The notes under the pieces were generated by a model. That model worked only from the letters and a program-made list of their open reading frames with translations. It ran no database searches and had not been told where the DNA came from. Of a stretch of DNA of 64,000 bases, positions 1 to 8,433 are shown one piece after another. The DNA is from UBA1783 sp964449115 (GTDB lineage Bacteria > Bacillota_I > Bacilli_A > Erysipelotrichales > Erysipelotrichaceae). The stretch spans positions 7,082 through 71,081 of the forward strand of contig CAYUXW010000007.1 in assembly GCA_964449115.1 (NCBI GenBank), written 5' to 3'. Made by a program: the position numbers and the translations under genes. The stretch's first letter is position 1, and each line of letters starts with the position of its first letter.

Positions 1-312
1 TTAGCTGTCAGATTGCTGCTTTTAGCTGTTGGTGCAATTACTTTTGCCTTTGGTACAGGTATTACTATTGCTGCCAATCTGGGTATTGGCTGCTGGTCTT
101 TTCTACCACTTTGGCTAGAAAAAATCACTCCTTTATCACTTGATAAGACTCAGATGATTACTGATGCCATTACCTTTGTTATCGGTTGGTTTTTGGGAGG
201 AACAGTTGGTATTGGAACTGTAGTTGGTGTGCTGGCAACAGGACCGATTATTGGCTATGTATTAAAAGCTACAGCACCAATTTTTGAAAAAATTGGACCT
301 AACTACAAATAA
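1..312 (+). CDS. YczE-like integral membrane protein, C-terminal part (5' end outside window)
   Basis: The reading frame is open from base 1, so the gene starts upstream and only about 103 C-terminal residues are present. Three hydrophobic stretches and the segment AANLGIGCWSFLP, followed by a WFLGGTVGIGT loop, resemble the YczE/YyaS/YitT-type membrane protein family (ANLG followed by a G-rich GIGT turn). Family members are multi-pass proteins of largely unknown function. An in-frame TTG at base 13 could be taken as a start, but there is no ribosome binding site and the hydrophobic frame runs straight through it. A hairpin terminator follows immediately. Family assignment is moderate; truncation is certain. 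Confidence 0.6.
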   Translation, partial: LAVRLLLLAVGAITFAFGTGITIAANLGIGCWSFLPLWLEKITPLSLDKTQMITDAITFVIGWFLGGTVGIGTVVGVLATGPIIGYVLKATAPIFEKIGPNYK

Positions 313-326
313 ATTTGTATTAAAAA

Positions 327-368
327 AGCGGTAAAAAAGTATATCTTTACTCCATTACCGTTTTTTTA
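327..368 (+). terminator. Rho-independent terminator after the YczE-like gene
   Basis: CGGTAA (329-334) pairs with TTACCG (355-360) and is followed by seven T residues (361-367), 17 bases after the stop codon. Confidence 0.7.
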
Positions 369-460
369 TTCTATTAAAGATGAATAATGATTGATCAAAG
401 TTTAAGCTCCAACAAAGTGGTTCGTTCTGTGTAAAATACAAAACAATCCAACTCAATTGA

Positions 461-490
461 TTGACTACATTTCGATTAAAGTGATAGAAT
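461..490 (+). promoter_or_regulatory. Sigma-A-type promoter of the nucleoside ABC operon
   Basis: TTGACT (461-466) and TAGAAT (485-490) are separated by 18 bases. This predicts an untranslated leader of roughly 90 bases before the lipoprotein gene at 586. The leader carries the short inverted repeat GATGTAT (504-510) / ATACATC (549-555). No purine riboswitch consensus is visible. Confidence 0.55.
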
Positions 491-585
491 TAATCTGATG
501 ATAGATGTATTTATTTTTTGTGCGTTTAAAGATACTGATATTTAATAGATACATCACAAAGAACTATTCATAAGAAGGAGGAAAT

Positions 586-1752
586 ATGAAAAAGATTCTT
601 ACTAGTTTATTAGTGCTTCTAATGGTTTTTTCAATGGTTGGTTGTCAGCCAAAAGAACCAGGTGGAGAAGAAGAAAACACATATGATGTTGTTTTCTTAG
701 CTGATATGGGTACCATTTACGATGGTGGTTTTAACCAATATTCATATCAAGGTATCGTCGATTATTGCGAAAAATCAGGTGCAACACACACTTATCTGCA
801 ACCAGCCAGTGATAACGATGAAGCAAGAAGAACAATCTTCGAACAGGCTGCTGCTCAGATGAAAGCTAAAGTTATCGTTGCTTGTGGTTTCTTGTGGGAT
901 GCTGCATTATGTCAGTTAATTCCTGAATATCCAGATGTAAAAGTTGTCTTCTTAGATGCTGATGATTTATACAATATTGACTATAACTGGGATGGTATTG
1001 ATGATTCAATTGAATATACCGACAAATTAGCGATGATTACTTTCGCTGAACAAGATTCTGGTTATATGGCTGGATACGCTGTAGTATTAGATGGCTACAG
1101 AAAACTTGGTTTCTTTGGTGGTATGGCTGTTCCAGCAGTTGTCAGATTCGGTTATGGATTTATCGATGGCGCTGAAGCTGCAGCTAAAGAATTAGGTTTA
1201 GCTCCAGGTGAAGTAGAAGTTAAATACTACTATACAGGTACTTTTGATGCTTCTCCTGATTTGGTAACTTTTGTTGCTAACTGGTATACAGAAGGAACAG
1301 AAATTATCTTTGCTTGTGGTGGTCAAATTGTCAACTCAGTCATCCAGGCTGCAAAAGATGGCGAAAACAGATGGATTGTAGGTGTAGATACTGATGAATA
1401 TTACACTAGAAAAGCTGAAGGAGCAGAAAATGAACCATTAATCGTTACTTCTGCTATGAAATCTTTAGCAAACACTGTTGAAGATGCTGTCAGAGCTGCC
1501 TTTGAAGGTGGAGATGCTTGGAAGTACTATACTGAAAATGGTTTAATCACTTTAACTGCTGCTGAAGATGCTGCTGTTATTGCTCCATACAGAGCTGAAA
1601 ACTGGAATGTTTTAACTCAGGAACAATATGATGCAATTTATGCTAAAACTATTGAAGTTCATGCTACTATCGCTACAGAAGCAGATGGAGAAAATGGTGC
1701 TCCAATTGAAGGAAGATATACTTTAGTTACTGTTAAGTATATCGAAAAATAA
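586..1752 (+). CDS. BMP-family substrate-binding lipoprotein of a nucleoside ABC transporter
   Basis: 388 aa. A lysine-rich start, a hydrophobic stretch and the lipobox VFSMVGC with the lipidated Cys at residue 20 show a membrane-anchored extracytoplasmic protein. The mature part has the BMP/PnrA/Med pattern: an early VVFLADMGTIYDGGFNQ segment, then a periplasmic-binding-protein fold with the glycine-rich GYGFIDG region and FACGG. In characterised relatives (Treponema PnrA, Lactococcus BmpA) this family binds purine or other nucleosides. It is followed by a double ATPase and two permeases, the exact set expected for that importer. A strong GAAGGAGG site sets the ATG. A perfect hairpin separates it from the ATPase gene, likely allowing higher expression of the binding protein. 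The ligand is inferred from family only. Confidence 0.88.
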   Translation: MKKILTSLLVLLMVFSMVGCQPKEPGGEEENTYDVVFLADMGTIYDGGFNQYSYQGIVDYCEKSGATHTYLQPASDNDEARRTIFEQAAAQMKAKVIVACGFLWDAALCQLIPEYPDVKVVFLDADDLYNIDYNWDGIDDSIEYTDKLAMITFAEQDSGYMAGYAVVLDGYRKLGFFGGMAVPAVVRFGYGFIDGAEAAAKELGLAPGEVEVKYYYTGTFDASPDLVTFVANWYTEGTEIIFACGGQIVNSVIQAAKDGENRWIVGVDTDEYYTRKAEGAENEPLIVTSAMKSLANTVEDAVRAAFEGGDAWKYYTENGLITLTAAEDAAVIAPYRAENWNVLTQEQYDAIYAKTIEVHATIATEADGENGAPIEGRYTLVTVKYIEK

Positions 1753-1777
1753 GAAAATATTATAAGAAGATTTTGTT

Positions 1778-1804
1778 AGAAGGTGTACTAATAGTACGCC
1801 TTCT
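1778..1804 (+). promoter_or_regulatory. Intercistronic hairpin between binding protein and ATPase genes
   Basis: AGAAGGTGTAC (1778-1788) pairs with GTACGCCTTCT (1794-1804) around a 5-base loop, with a single G-U. There is no T-run, so it is more likely an mRNA 3'-end stabiliser or processing element than a full terminator. Confidence 0.6.
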
Positions 1805-1832
1805 ACCTTATTATCTGGAAAGGATGGAATAA

Positions 1833-3371
1833 ATGACGAATGTAGAAAATATTATCGAGTTTCGTCACATAACCAAAAAATTTCCTGGAATTACTGCCTG
1901 TAATGACATTAGTTTAGGGATTCGCAAGGGGGAAATACATGCACTGTTGGGAGAAAATGGTGCTGGTAAATCAACTCTTATGTCAATATTGTTTGGTATG
2001 TATAATCCTGAAGAAGGAAGCATCGATATTAGAGGAAAAGAAGAAATAATCAGTAATCCTCGAGTTGCTACGGAACTGGGTATTGGTATGGTGCATCAGC
2101 ATTTTAAACTGGTTCAAAATTATACTGTTTTACAAAACATTGTATTAGGTGAAGAAACTTTAAAAGGACCTTTCCTTGATATGAAAACTGCTCGTAAGGA
2201 AGTAGTTGAACTATCAAAAAAATATGGTCTGGCAATTGATCCGGATGAATTGATTGCCAATATTACTGTTGGTCAACAGCAACGCTGTGAAATTTTGAAA
2301 ATGCTTTATCGTAAAGCAGAAATATTAATTTTCGATGAACCGACAGCGGTATTAACTCCTCAGGAAATTGACGAGCTGATGGGCATTATGAAAGGTTTGG
2401 CTCAGGAAGGCCACACGATTCTTTTTATTTCTCATAAGCTTGATGAAATAAAGCTTGTTGCAGATAGAGTATCTATTTTGCGTCGAGGAAAATTAATCGC
2501 AACTCTTGATGTTGCATCAACTACAAAAGAACAAATGGGTGAACTTATGGTCGGTAAGGAAGTAAGTTTCCATGTTCAAAAAGAACCAGCACAGCCAAAA
2601 GAAGAGGTTCTGAAGGTAGAGAATTTAACCATCATCAATAAAGAGACCAAAAAGAAGGTTGTTAATGATGTTTCTTTTTGTGTTAGAAAAGGAGAAATTG
2701 TGGTTATTGCTGGTATTGATGGTAATGGTCAGTCAGAACTTATTTATGGTATTACAGGATTGATACCAATTAATGAAGGTAGAATACTGATTAATGAAGA
2801 AGACTATACCAAAAAGTCAATTCGTGATCGTAACGGATTTTTATCACATATTCCAGAAGATAGACATAAATTTGGCTTAATACTAGATTATCCATTATCT
2901 TATAATCTAGCCTTGAAAAACTATTTTAAAAAGGGTTTTGTTAATAAAACTGGATTTTTAAATTTTCATAGATTTAATGAATATGCTGATGAGCTAATTA
3001 CAAGATTTGATATTAGAAGTGGTCAGGGGAAAAATACGATGACCAGATCTATGTCTGGTGGTAACCAGCAAAAAGCGATTGTAGCTCGTGAAATTGACCA
3101 AGACTCAGATTTGCTGATTGCTGTTCAACCTACCAGAGGACTGGATGTCGGAGCTATTGAATATATTCATAAGCAGATTGTTGCTCAAAGAGACAAAGAT
3201 AAAGCTGTCTTGATGATGTCATTTGAGTTGGATGAAGTTATGGATGTGGCTGATAGAATTATCGTCATGTTTGAAGGTGAAATTATGGGTACTTTAAATC
3301 CGAAAGAAGTAACTTTAGAAGAAGTTGGTCTATATATGGCTGGTGTTAAAAGAGAGGGGAAAAGTATATGA
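1833..3371 (+). CDS. Nucleoside ABC transporter, double ATP-binding subunit
   Basis: 512 aa with two tandem nucleotide-binding domains. Domain 1 has Walker A GENGAGKST (residues 40-48), a Q-loop MVHQHFKLV, the degenerate signature TVGQQQR and Walker B ILIFDEPTAVL. Domain 2 has a degenerate Walker A (GIDGNGQSEL), a good signature MSGGNQQK and a Walker B variant LLIAVQPTRGLD. This asymmetry is usual for the carbohydrate/nucleoside (CUT2, NupO/YufO-like) class. It sits on the cytoplasmic face and powers the two permeases encoded next. Its stop overlaps the first permease ATG by 4 bases (3368-3371), a sign of translational coupling. Start chosen at the ATG behind GGAAAGGATGG. Confidence 0.93.
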   Translation: MTNVENIIEFRHITKKFPGITACNDISLGIRKGEIHALLGENGAGKSTLMSILFGMYNPEEGSIDIRGKEEIISNPRVATELGIGMVHQHFKLVQNYTVLQNIVLGEETLKGPFLDMKTARKEVVELSKKYGLAIDPDELIANITVGQQQRCEILKMLYRKAEILIFDEPTAVLTPQEIDELMGIMKGLAQEGHTILFISHKLDEIKLVADRVSILRRGKLIATLDVASTTKEQMGELMVGKEVSFHVQKEPAQPKEEVLKVENLTIINKETKKKVVNDVSFCVRKGEIVVIAGIDGNGQSELIYGITGLIPINEGRILINEEDYTKKSIRDRNGFLSHIPEDRHKFGLILDYPLSYNLALKNYFKKGFVNKTGFLNFHRFNEYADELITRFDIRSGQGKNTMTRSMSGGNQQKAIVAREIDQDSDLLIAVQPTRGLDVGAIEYIHKQIVAQRDKDKAVLMMSFELDEVMDVADRIIVMFEGEIMGTLNPKEVTLEEVGLYMAGVKREGKSI

Positions 3372-4495
3372 GTGTAAAAACTAAAAAATCATTCGATATT
3401 TCTAATCACACTGGAATTCTTTCTTCTTTGATTGCCATAGTCTGTGGACTTTTAATAGCTTTCATTATTTTAATGTTTACCAATCCAGCTAAAGGTGTGG
3501 ATGCCTTTATGACTATCATCTCTGGCGGTTTTGGAATGGGAGGCTTTAAAAATATTGGTACAGTCCTATTCTTTGCCACACCGATTTTGTGTACAGGGAT
3601 AGCAATGTGCCTTGCTTTCCAGGCTGGTGTTTTTAACATTGGTGGTCCTGGACAATATTCTATTGGCGGATTTGCAGCTATTGTAACTGCTTTATATTTT
3701 TCCAAAGATTTACCGATGCCTTTATCGTGGCTGGTTCCAGTTTTGGCTGCTATGCTTGCTGGTGCTGCATGGGCTTTAATCCCAGGTATTCTGAAAGCAT
3801 ATTTCAATGTCAACATTGTTATTTCAACAGTAATGTTCAACTATATTGAAATGTACTATATTCTACACTGGATTTCATTAACCTGTTATGATGCCCTGAA
3901 AGGTCAAACCAGACCAGTGCCAGCTAACTGTAAGTTACCACAGTTATTTATGCCAGCTCTTACCAAAAACAGGGCTGCTGACATTGGAATTTTAATTGCT
4001 ATTGTCGCAGCAATAATTGTCTGGATTATTTTACAGAAAACCAAACTTGGCTATGAACTGAAAGCATGTGGTAAAAATCCAGATGCTACTCAGTATGCTG
4101 GTATTAAGTCAAAACATACTATTCTGATTTCTATTTTACTTTCAGGTGCCCTTTGTGGACTGGGAGGAGCGTTAAACTATTTATCATGGTCAGGAGCCTA
4201 TATTCCATTTAAACTTGGTAATGCGGCAGAAGGCTTTACCGGTATTGCGGTAGCGTGTCTGGCTAATAATAATCCACTAGGAGCTATTTTTGGAGCGAGC
4301 TTCTTAGCTTATTTGACAGTTGGTGGAAACTATATGCAGATCTTTGGTTTCCAAAGAGAAATTGTCAATGTTATTACTTCAATTATTATTTACTTCTCAG
4401 CCTTTTCATTGTTTATGCGTCATAAAATTGAAAAGATCCTATTAAGGGGTAAGACCGAAGATGCCAATATAGTAATAGAGGAGGAAAATTTATAA
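3368..4495 (+). CDS. Nucleoside ABC transporter, permease subunit 1
   Basis: 375 aa, mostly hydrophobic, about nine to ten membrane segments. It belongs to the BPD_transp_2 family of branched-chain amino acid / ribose / nucleoside permeases (NupP/YufP-like). The family coupling loop is seen at ELKACGKNPDATQYAGI, which contacts the ATPase. An amphipathic cytoplasmic tail follows the last helix. It overlaps the ATPase gene by 4 bases and the second permease by 1 base. It should form a heterodimeric channel with the product of 4495-5451. Confidence 0.9.
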   Translation: MSVKTKKSFDISNHTGILSSLIAIVCGLLIAFIILMFTNPAKGVDAFMTIISGGFGMGGFKNIGTVLFFATPILCTGIAMCLAFQAGVFNIGGPGQYSIGGFAAIVTALYFSKDLPMPLSWLVPVLAAMLAGAAWALIPGILKAYFNVNIVISTVMFNYIEMYYILHWISLTCYDALKGQTRPVPANCKLPQLFMPALTKNRAADIGILIAIVAAIIVWIILQKTKLGYELKACGKNPDATQYAGIKSKHTILISILLSGALCGLGGALNYLSWSGAYIPFKLGNAAEGFTGIAVACLANNNPLGAIFGASFLAYLTVGGNYMQIFGFQREIVNVITSIIIYFSAFSLFMRHKIEKILLRGKTEDANIVIEEENL

Positions 4496-5451
4496 TGGAA
4501 CAATTGTATTTTGTATCTAGATATTTCATGTTTTTCTTCATTCCACTACTGGTTGTTGCGGTAAGTGCTTTATATTCTGAGCGTTCGGGTATTATTCATA
4601 TGGCACTGGAAGCGGTAATGGTCTGGTCATGTATGTGGGGTGTAATGTGTCTGCAATGGCTTGATGGCGTTGTCACAGGTCAATTGAGACTGATTCTGGC
4701 ACTGTTGTTTGCCGGTGTTATGGGTATTATATTGACAATGCTATTAGCTTTGGCGTCCATCAATTTAAATGCCAATCAGACAATTGTTGCTCAAGCTTTA
4801 AATACTTTTGCTCCAGCCTTCTGTATTTTCTTTGCTCGAGTACTACAAAAAGGTTCAGAACATATTTCAATTCGTAATGATTTTATTATTGATAGAGTTC
4901 CGCTATTATCCGACATCCCGATAATAGGAGAAATGTTCTTTACTAAAATTTACATTACTAACTTTATTGGAATCGCTATATTTATAATCAGTGCTATTGT
5001 AATAAATAAAACCCGTTTTGGTTTAAGAATGTGTGCTTGTGGAGAGAATCCTCATGCAGCAGAATCATTAGGTGTTAACGTTCAAAAATATCGTTATGCA
5101 GCCTTAGCTATTGCTGGATTTATCGGTGGTATGGGTGGACTGATGTATATTATTCCTGTTTCTACCGCTTTTAGCCAAACGGTCAATGGCTATGGTTTCT
5201 TGGCGATGTCAGTACTGATCTTTGGACAATGGCGTTTTAAATCACTGATTGGAGCAGCGGCTTTCTTTGCTCTGTGTATGACAATTTCCAATTCTTATTC
5301 AGGAATTCCGTTTTTGGCAGCTTTAAAACTTCCAGAAGCCTTCTATAAGAGTTTGCCATTTATGTTGACTTTACTGGCTCTGGTATTTATCAGCAAAAAT
5401 GATAAAGCACCAAAAGCCAGCGGTCAGCCATACGATAAGGGAAGACGTTAA
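4495..5451 (+). CDS. Nucleoside ABC transporter, permease subunit 2
   Basis: 318 aa multi-pass membrane protein of the BPD_transp_2 family (NupQ/YufQ-like). It has the second coupling loop CACGENPHAAESLGV and many glycine-rich transmembrane turns (FIGGMGGLMYI). Its ATG overlaps the last base of the first permease gene and has a GAGGAGG site inside it. It is the last gene of the operon and ends in a lysine-rich cytoplasmic tail. The partner gene order (lipoprotein, ATPase, permease, permease) is standard for this importer. Confidence 0.9.
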   Translation: MEQLYFVSRYFMFFFIPLLVVAVSALYSERSGIIHMALEAVMVWSCMWGVMCLQWLDGVVTGQLRLILALLFAGVMGIILTMLLALASINLNANQTIVAQALNTFAPAFCIFFARVLQKGSEHISIRNDFIIDRVPLLSDIPIIGEMFFTKIYITNFIGIAIFIISAIVINKTRFGLRMCACGENPHAAESLGVNVQKYRYAALAIAGFIGGMGGLMYIIPVSTAFSQTVNGYGFLAMSVLIFGQWRFKSLIGAAAFFALCMTISNSYSGIPFLAALKLPEAFYKSLPFMLTLLALVFISKNDKAPKASGQPYDKGRR

Positions 5452-5476
5452 ACTTAAATTGGACATTGAACAATCA

Positions 5477-5508
5477 AACCTCATCAATAATGATGGGGTT
5501 TTTATTTT
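5477..5508 (+). terminator. Terminator of the nucleoside ABC operon
   Basis: AACCTCATC (5477-5485) pairs with GATGGGGTT (5492-5500), one G-U pair, followed by TTTATTTT. Confidence 0.75.
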
Positions 5509-5522
5509 AAACAAAGACATTC

Positions 5523-5551
5523 AATTGCACTTAATTTTTTAAAGTGCAATT
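5523..5551 (+). promoter_or_regulatory. Perfect inverted repeat upstream of the PRD regulator gene
   Basis: AATTGCACT (5523-5531) is perfectly repeated inverted as AGTGCAATT (5543-5551) with an 11-base AT-rich spacer. It lies about 46 bases before the regulator ATG. It could be an operator or a second weak terminator. Confidence 0.45.
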
Positions 5552-5596
5552 TGTTTGTGTGAATTAAACAGAAAGATTTGTTAGTATATAAATAAG

Positions 5597-7426
5597 ATGA
5601 TATTAAATAATTTAAGTGATCGACAAATTGGAATTCTTAAAGAATTGTATAATAAAACCCTTCCAATCAGTTTAGAAAAATTAATTGATACTTTTAATGT
5701 CAGTAAAAGAACAATTCAATATGATATTGCTGAAATAAAAAGACATCTGAAAGAAAACTATGAAATAGATGTGCATATTCGAAGGGGAAAAGGTTATTAC
5801 ATCAGACCGAAAGACAAAGATAGGCTGATTAACCTGCTAAAAATTGAAGATGATAACCTGTCAAATAGACTGATTGATCTGATGATTTTAATTGCTTTAT
5901 CAGCAGATAGTTTAACTGTTGAAGATATAGCTGAAAAAATGTATTTTTCAAGTTCTTCAATAAGAAATTTGATAAAGGAATTTAATGAATCGGTAAATTT
6001 ATTGGAAATTAAAATTAATAATGACAGGTAAATATCTTTAGAAAACGACGAATTGACAATAAAGACAGTTATTAGCGAAACCTTAACCAACGCTTACTTT
6101 AATGATAATAAGCAGGTAGATTTAAATATATTATTTGACAGTTTATTTATTTATATAGAAAAGGAAAAAATTGAAAAGGTTATAAAGTTAATAAATTATA
6201 CAAATGAAAAATATAATGTATGGATATCAAAATATGCATATGTGTCTATTGTCAATTATTTAATGATTACCTTTATTAGAAAAGAAAAAACAGACAAGAT
6301 TTATGGAAGTTCATTGCGTAATACAAAATTAGAAAAAGAATATAAATATTCTGAAGAAATTATTGAAAAGTTGCTAGGTTATAGTAATGAATTAGAAATC
6401 ATTGATTTTATGAATTTCATTATATCTAAGGGAATTTTCATTGATTCTTTTAATGAGAACAATTTAAGGTTTACCAGCACAATTAGAAAAATGATTGAAT
6501 ACCTGAAAGATACTGAAAAAGTAAGCTTTGATTATGACGCTCTGGAGGAAGATATTTCCAGGCACTTGTATCAATTCCTAAAAAGAAAGGAAATTGGATA
6601 TATAGATGCAGAAAATCCACTATTACAAGATATAAAGATGAATTATACTTCATACTTCAATTTAGCAGCTGAAATCTATTCTATTTTTGCTAAAGAAATG
6701 GGACTTGATGAATCTCTATCTGAAACTTCATATATTGCAATTTATTTATATAAGAACAATAAAGATAAATATTTAAAGAAGTATAGAGTAATTACTGTCT
6801 GTGGAACAGGAAGAGGTTTGGCAAAGCTGCTGCAGATAAGAATTGAAAATACTTTTTCCAATATTGAAGTAGTTAAAAATCTTTCTTCTCATTATTTTAT
6901 TGATAAATCAAATTTTGAAGATATTGATTTTATAATTTCAACTGTAAATTTACCTTCTGTTGAAAAGGATGTAATCAGAGTTTCCTCAATACTCAATAAA
7001 AATGATATTAGAAAAATTAGAGATTATATTGATTATGGAGAGATGCATACAAGCGTGCCTTTAAGATCAAATGATGACTCTGATATAAATCATGAAATTA
7101 GCGATATAAAATTTTCAAGAATATATTCTGATATATTCCTAAGACTGTATGATGCAATGCTAGAAATTCCGGAAGAATATGAAATAAATGAAGAAAAAAT
7201 GTTAGGAGTAACAATACATCTAATTTTATCAATACCTAGAATCCTTGAAAATGTAGAAGATGAAAATGAGGAATTCATTTACGAACTGCAGAAGATTGAA
7301 AGAAGTGATATAAAAGTCTCAAGTATTATGAATGAGTTTTTCGAATATGTTGAAAGTATCTTGAATGTGAAAATGATAGCTCAAGAAAAGTATGCATATT
7401 ATCAATATATTATTAGGAAGGAGTAA
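5597..7426 (+). pseudogene. BglG/LicR-type PRD-EIIB transcriptional regulator, interrupted by an in-frame TAA
   Basis: The frame reads from ATG 5597 to TAA 7424-7426 but has one stop at 6029-6031. Upstream (144 aa) are an HTH_11 domain (VSKRTIQYDIAEIKRHL) and an Mga-type HTH (FSSSSIRNLIKEF). After the stop, ISLENDEL continues the same domain in the same frame. Then come two PRD-like domains, an EIIB-like P-loop VCGTGRGLAKLL (Cys near codon 402) and a further PRD-like domain with a conserved-position His (IHLILSIPR). There is no EIIA domain. It is 4 bases from the next gene, so it is the likely local regulator of the cluster ending at 12779. No Shine-Dalgarno precedes ATG 5597. The stop may be a recent nonsense mutation, a sequencing error or a readthrough site. 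The C-terminal part has no good start of its own (TTG 6053 lacks a binding site). Confidence 0.75.
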
Positions 7427-7429
7427 AAT

Positions 7430-7774
7430 ATGAACAAAACAATACGAAGTGCTTTAGAGGAAACATTTCCTGATTTAGATAATTACAAAACAGAAATTGA
7501 TATTACTGATAAGTTTTTTAAAGACAGGGGAATCAGTGATGATAAACTTGATCAGGTGTTTTGGAATCATATGATCAGTTTATGGGAGCGAATCGATAAA
7601 AATGAACAGAATGATTTAGAAATAGAAAATATGGAAGAATTCTCAAAGGAAGCGAAAAATCTTCTTGAAGAGTATATTTTAGAAGTTAGCAAACACAGAA
7701 ATTTTGAAATTAATAATTTTGAAAAAATGTTGGTGGCTATATATATGCAGAGAATGCAAGAGGAGGAAAAATAA
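7430..7774 (+). CDS. Single-PRD protein of the SFCGS/DUF4310 cluster (EF_0829/AHA_3910 type)
   Basis: 114 aa, all helical, no DNA-binding domain. FWNHMISLWERI matches the conserved histidine segment of a PTS regulation domain; the second half ends FEKMLVAIYMQRM. It belongs with the stand-alone PRD proteins that begin conserved clusters containing SFCGS, DUF4312, DUF4311 and DUF4310. PRD histidines are normally phosphorylated by HPr or EIIB, so the protein may sense PTS state and interact with the regulator encoded just upstream. GGAAGGAG sets the start; its stop overlaps the next ATG (7774). Role is inferred. Confidence 0.75.
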   Translation: MNKTIRSALEETFPDLDNYKTEIDITDKFFKDRGISDDKLDQVFWNHMISLWERIDKNEQNDLEIENMEEFSKEAKNLLEEYILEVSKHRNFEINNFEKMLVAIYMQRMQEEEK

Positions 7775-8139
7775 TGGGTAAACCACTGGTAATTATTGGA
7801 CATCGTTTAGGAAAAGGCGATCTGGTTAAAAAAGGTATTGAAAGCGAAGGAGGACAGGCAATAGTAATTCCTGGAGTAACGGCTGATATGAAAGTTGGTG
7901 ATGTTATGAAAGAGCATAGTGCAGATTTCGGCATCTCATTTTGTGGGTCTGGCGGAGCTGGTGCTATTACAGCTCAAAATAAATACGGATACAAATCAAA
8001 ACATCATTTAAGAACCATAGAAGCTGGAGAAGCGGCTTTAAGAGAAGGAAATCAGGTTCTTGGATTTGGTTTTATGGACACAGAGGAGTTAGGGAAAAGA
8101 TTGGTCCAGGAATGGAAGAGAGTAAATGACAACAAATAA
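7774..8139 (+). CDS. Glycine-rich SFCGS family protein
   Basis: 121 aa, soluble, predicted alpha/beta. The hallmark segment is GISFCGSGGAGAITA, Cys57, a cysteine in a glycine-rich turn between a strand and a helix. The N-terminus has a strand and GHRLGKGD loop. The family is known only as a component of the conserved cluster with DUF4310-4312 and has no experimentally assigned function. The Cys-Gly-Ser-Gly turn looks superficially like the phosphocysteine P-loop of PTS EIIB proteins, which is a speculation. The start has an AGAGGAGG site inside the preceding gene. Its 3' end overlaps the DUF4312 gene by 14 bases. Confidence 0.85.
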   Translation: MGKPLVIIGHRLGKGDLVKKGIESEGGQAIVIPGVTADMKVGDVMKEHSADFGISFCGSGGAGAITAQNKYGYKSKHHLRTIEAGEAALREGNQVLGFGFMDTEELGKRLVQEWKRVNDNK

Positions 8140-8419
8140 TATTCTAGAATTTAGTAAATTGGAAATTGAATGCGAGGGTACAGGAGAAACAATTGAAAAA
8201 GCGATTGAGAGTGCTTTTTCTGATATGCGCAGAAAACTTGTTGAGAAAGTTAAATTTCCAATCATTACAATTAAAACAGAAGAAGTTTATTTGATTGATA
8301 AAAAAACGAATTCAAAAACAGAAGCATTTTTGTTCTTTTTCGCTAAAAGAGAAAACTTAGAAGAGTATTTAAGGTTAAAGGTAGTTGTTACAATTTCATA
8401 TTTAAAGATAAATAAATAG
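8126..8419 (+). CDS. DUF4312 family protein
   Basis: 97 aa soluble protein: an N-terminal strand region (LEIECEGTGETIEKAIESAF), basic middle and hydrophobic C-terminal strands (LRLKVVVTISYLKI). This matches the small DUF4312 component that always accompanies SFCGS, DUF4311 and DUF4310 proteins. The function is unknown. The fold may be a ferredoxin-like beta-alpha-beta domain, which is only a guess. The gene overlaps the SFCGS gene by 14 bases and precedes DUF4311 by 14 bases, so the four are probably made in fixed proportion. Confidence 0.8.
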   Translation: MTTNNILEFSKLEIECEGTGETIEKAIESAFSDMRRKLVEKVKFPIITIKTEEVYLIDKKTNSKTEAFLFFFAKRENLEEYLRLKVVVTISYLKINK

Positions 8420-8433
8420 AAAGGAGATTTAGT

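Noticed and set aside
491..585. Possible purine riboswitch ahead of the nucleoside transporter
   Set aside because: The conserved aptamer loops and closing stem are not found; only a 7-bp inverted repeat is present.
3406..3840. A 144-codon open frame on the minus strand
   Set aside because: Antisense to the first nucleoside permease, no Shine-Dalgarno and no recognisable domain.
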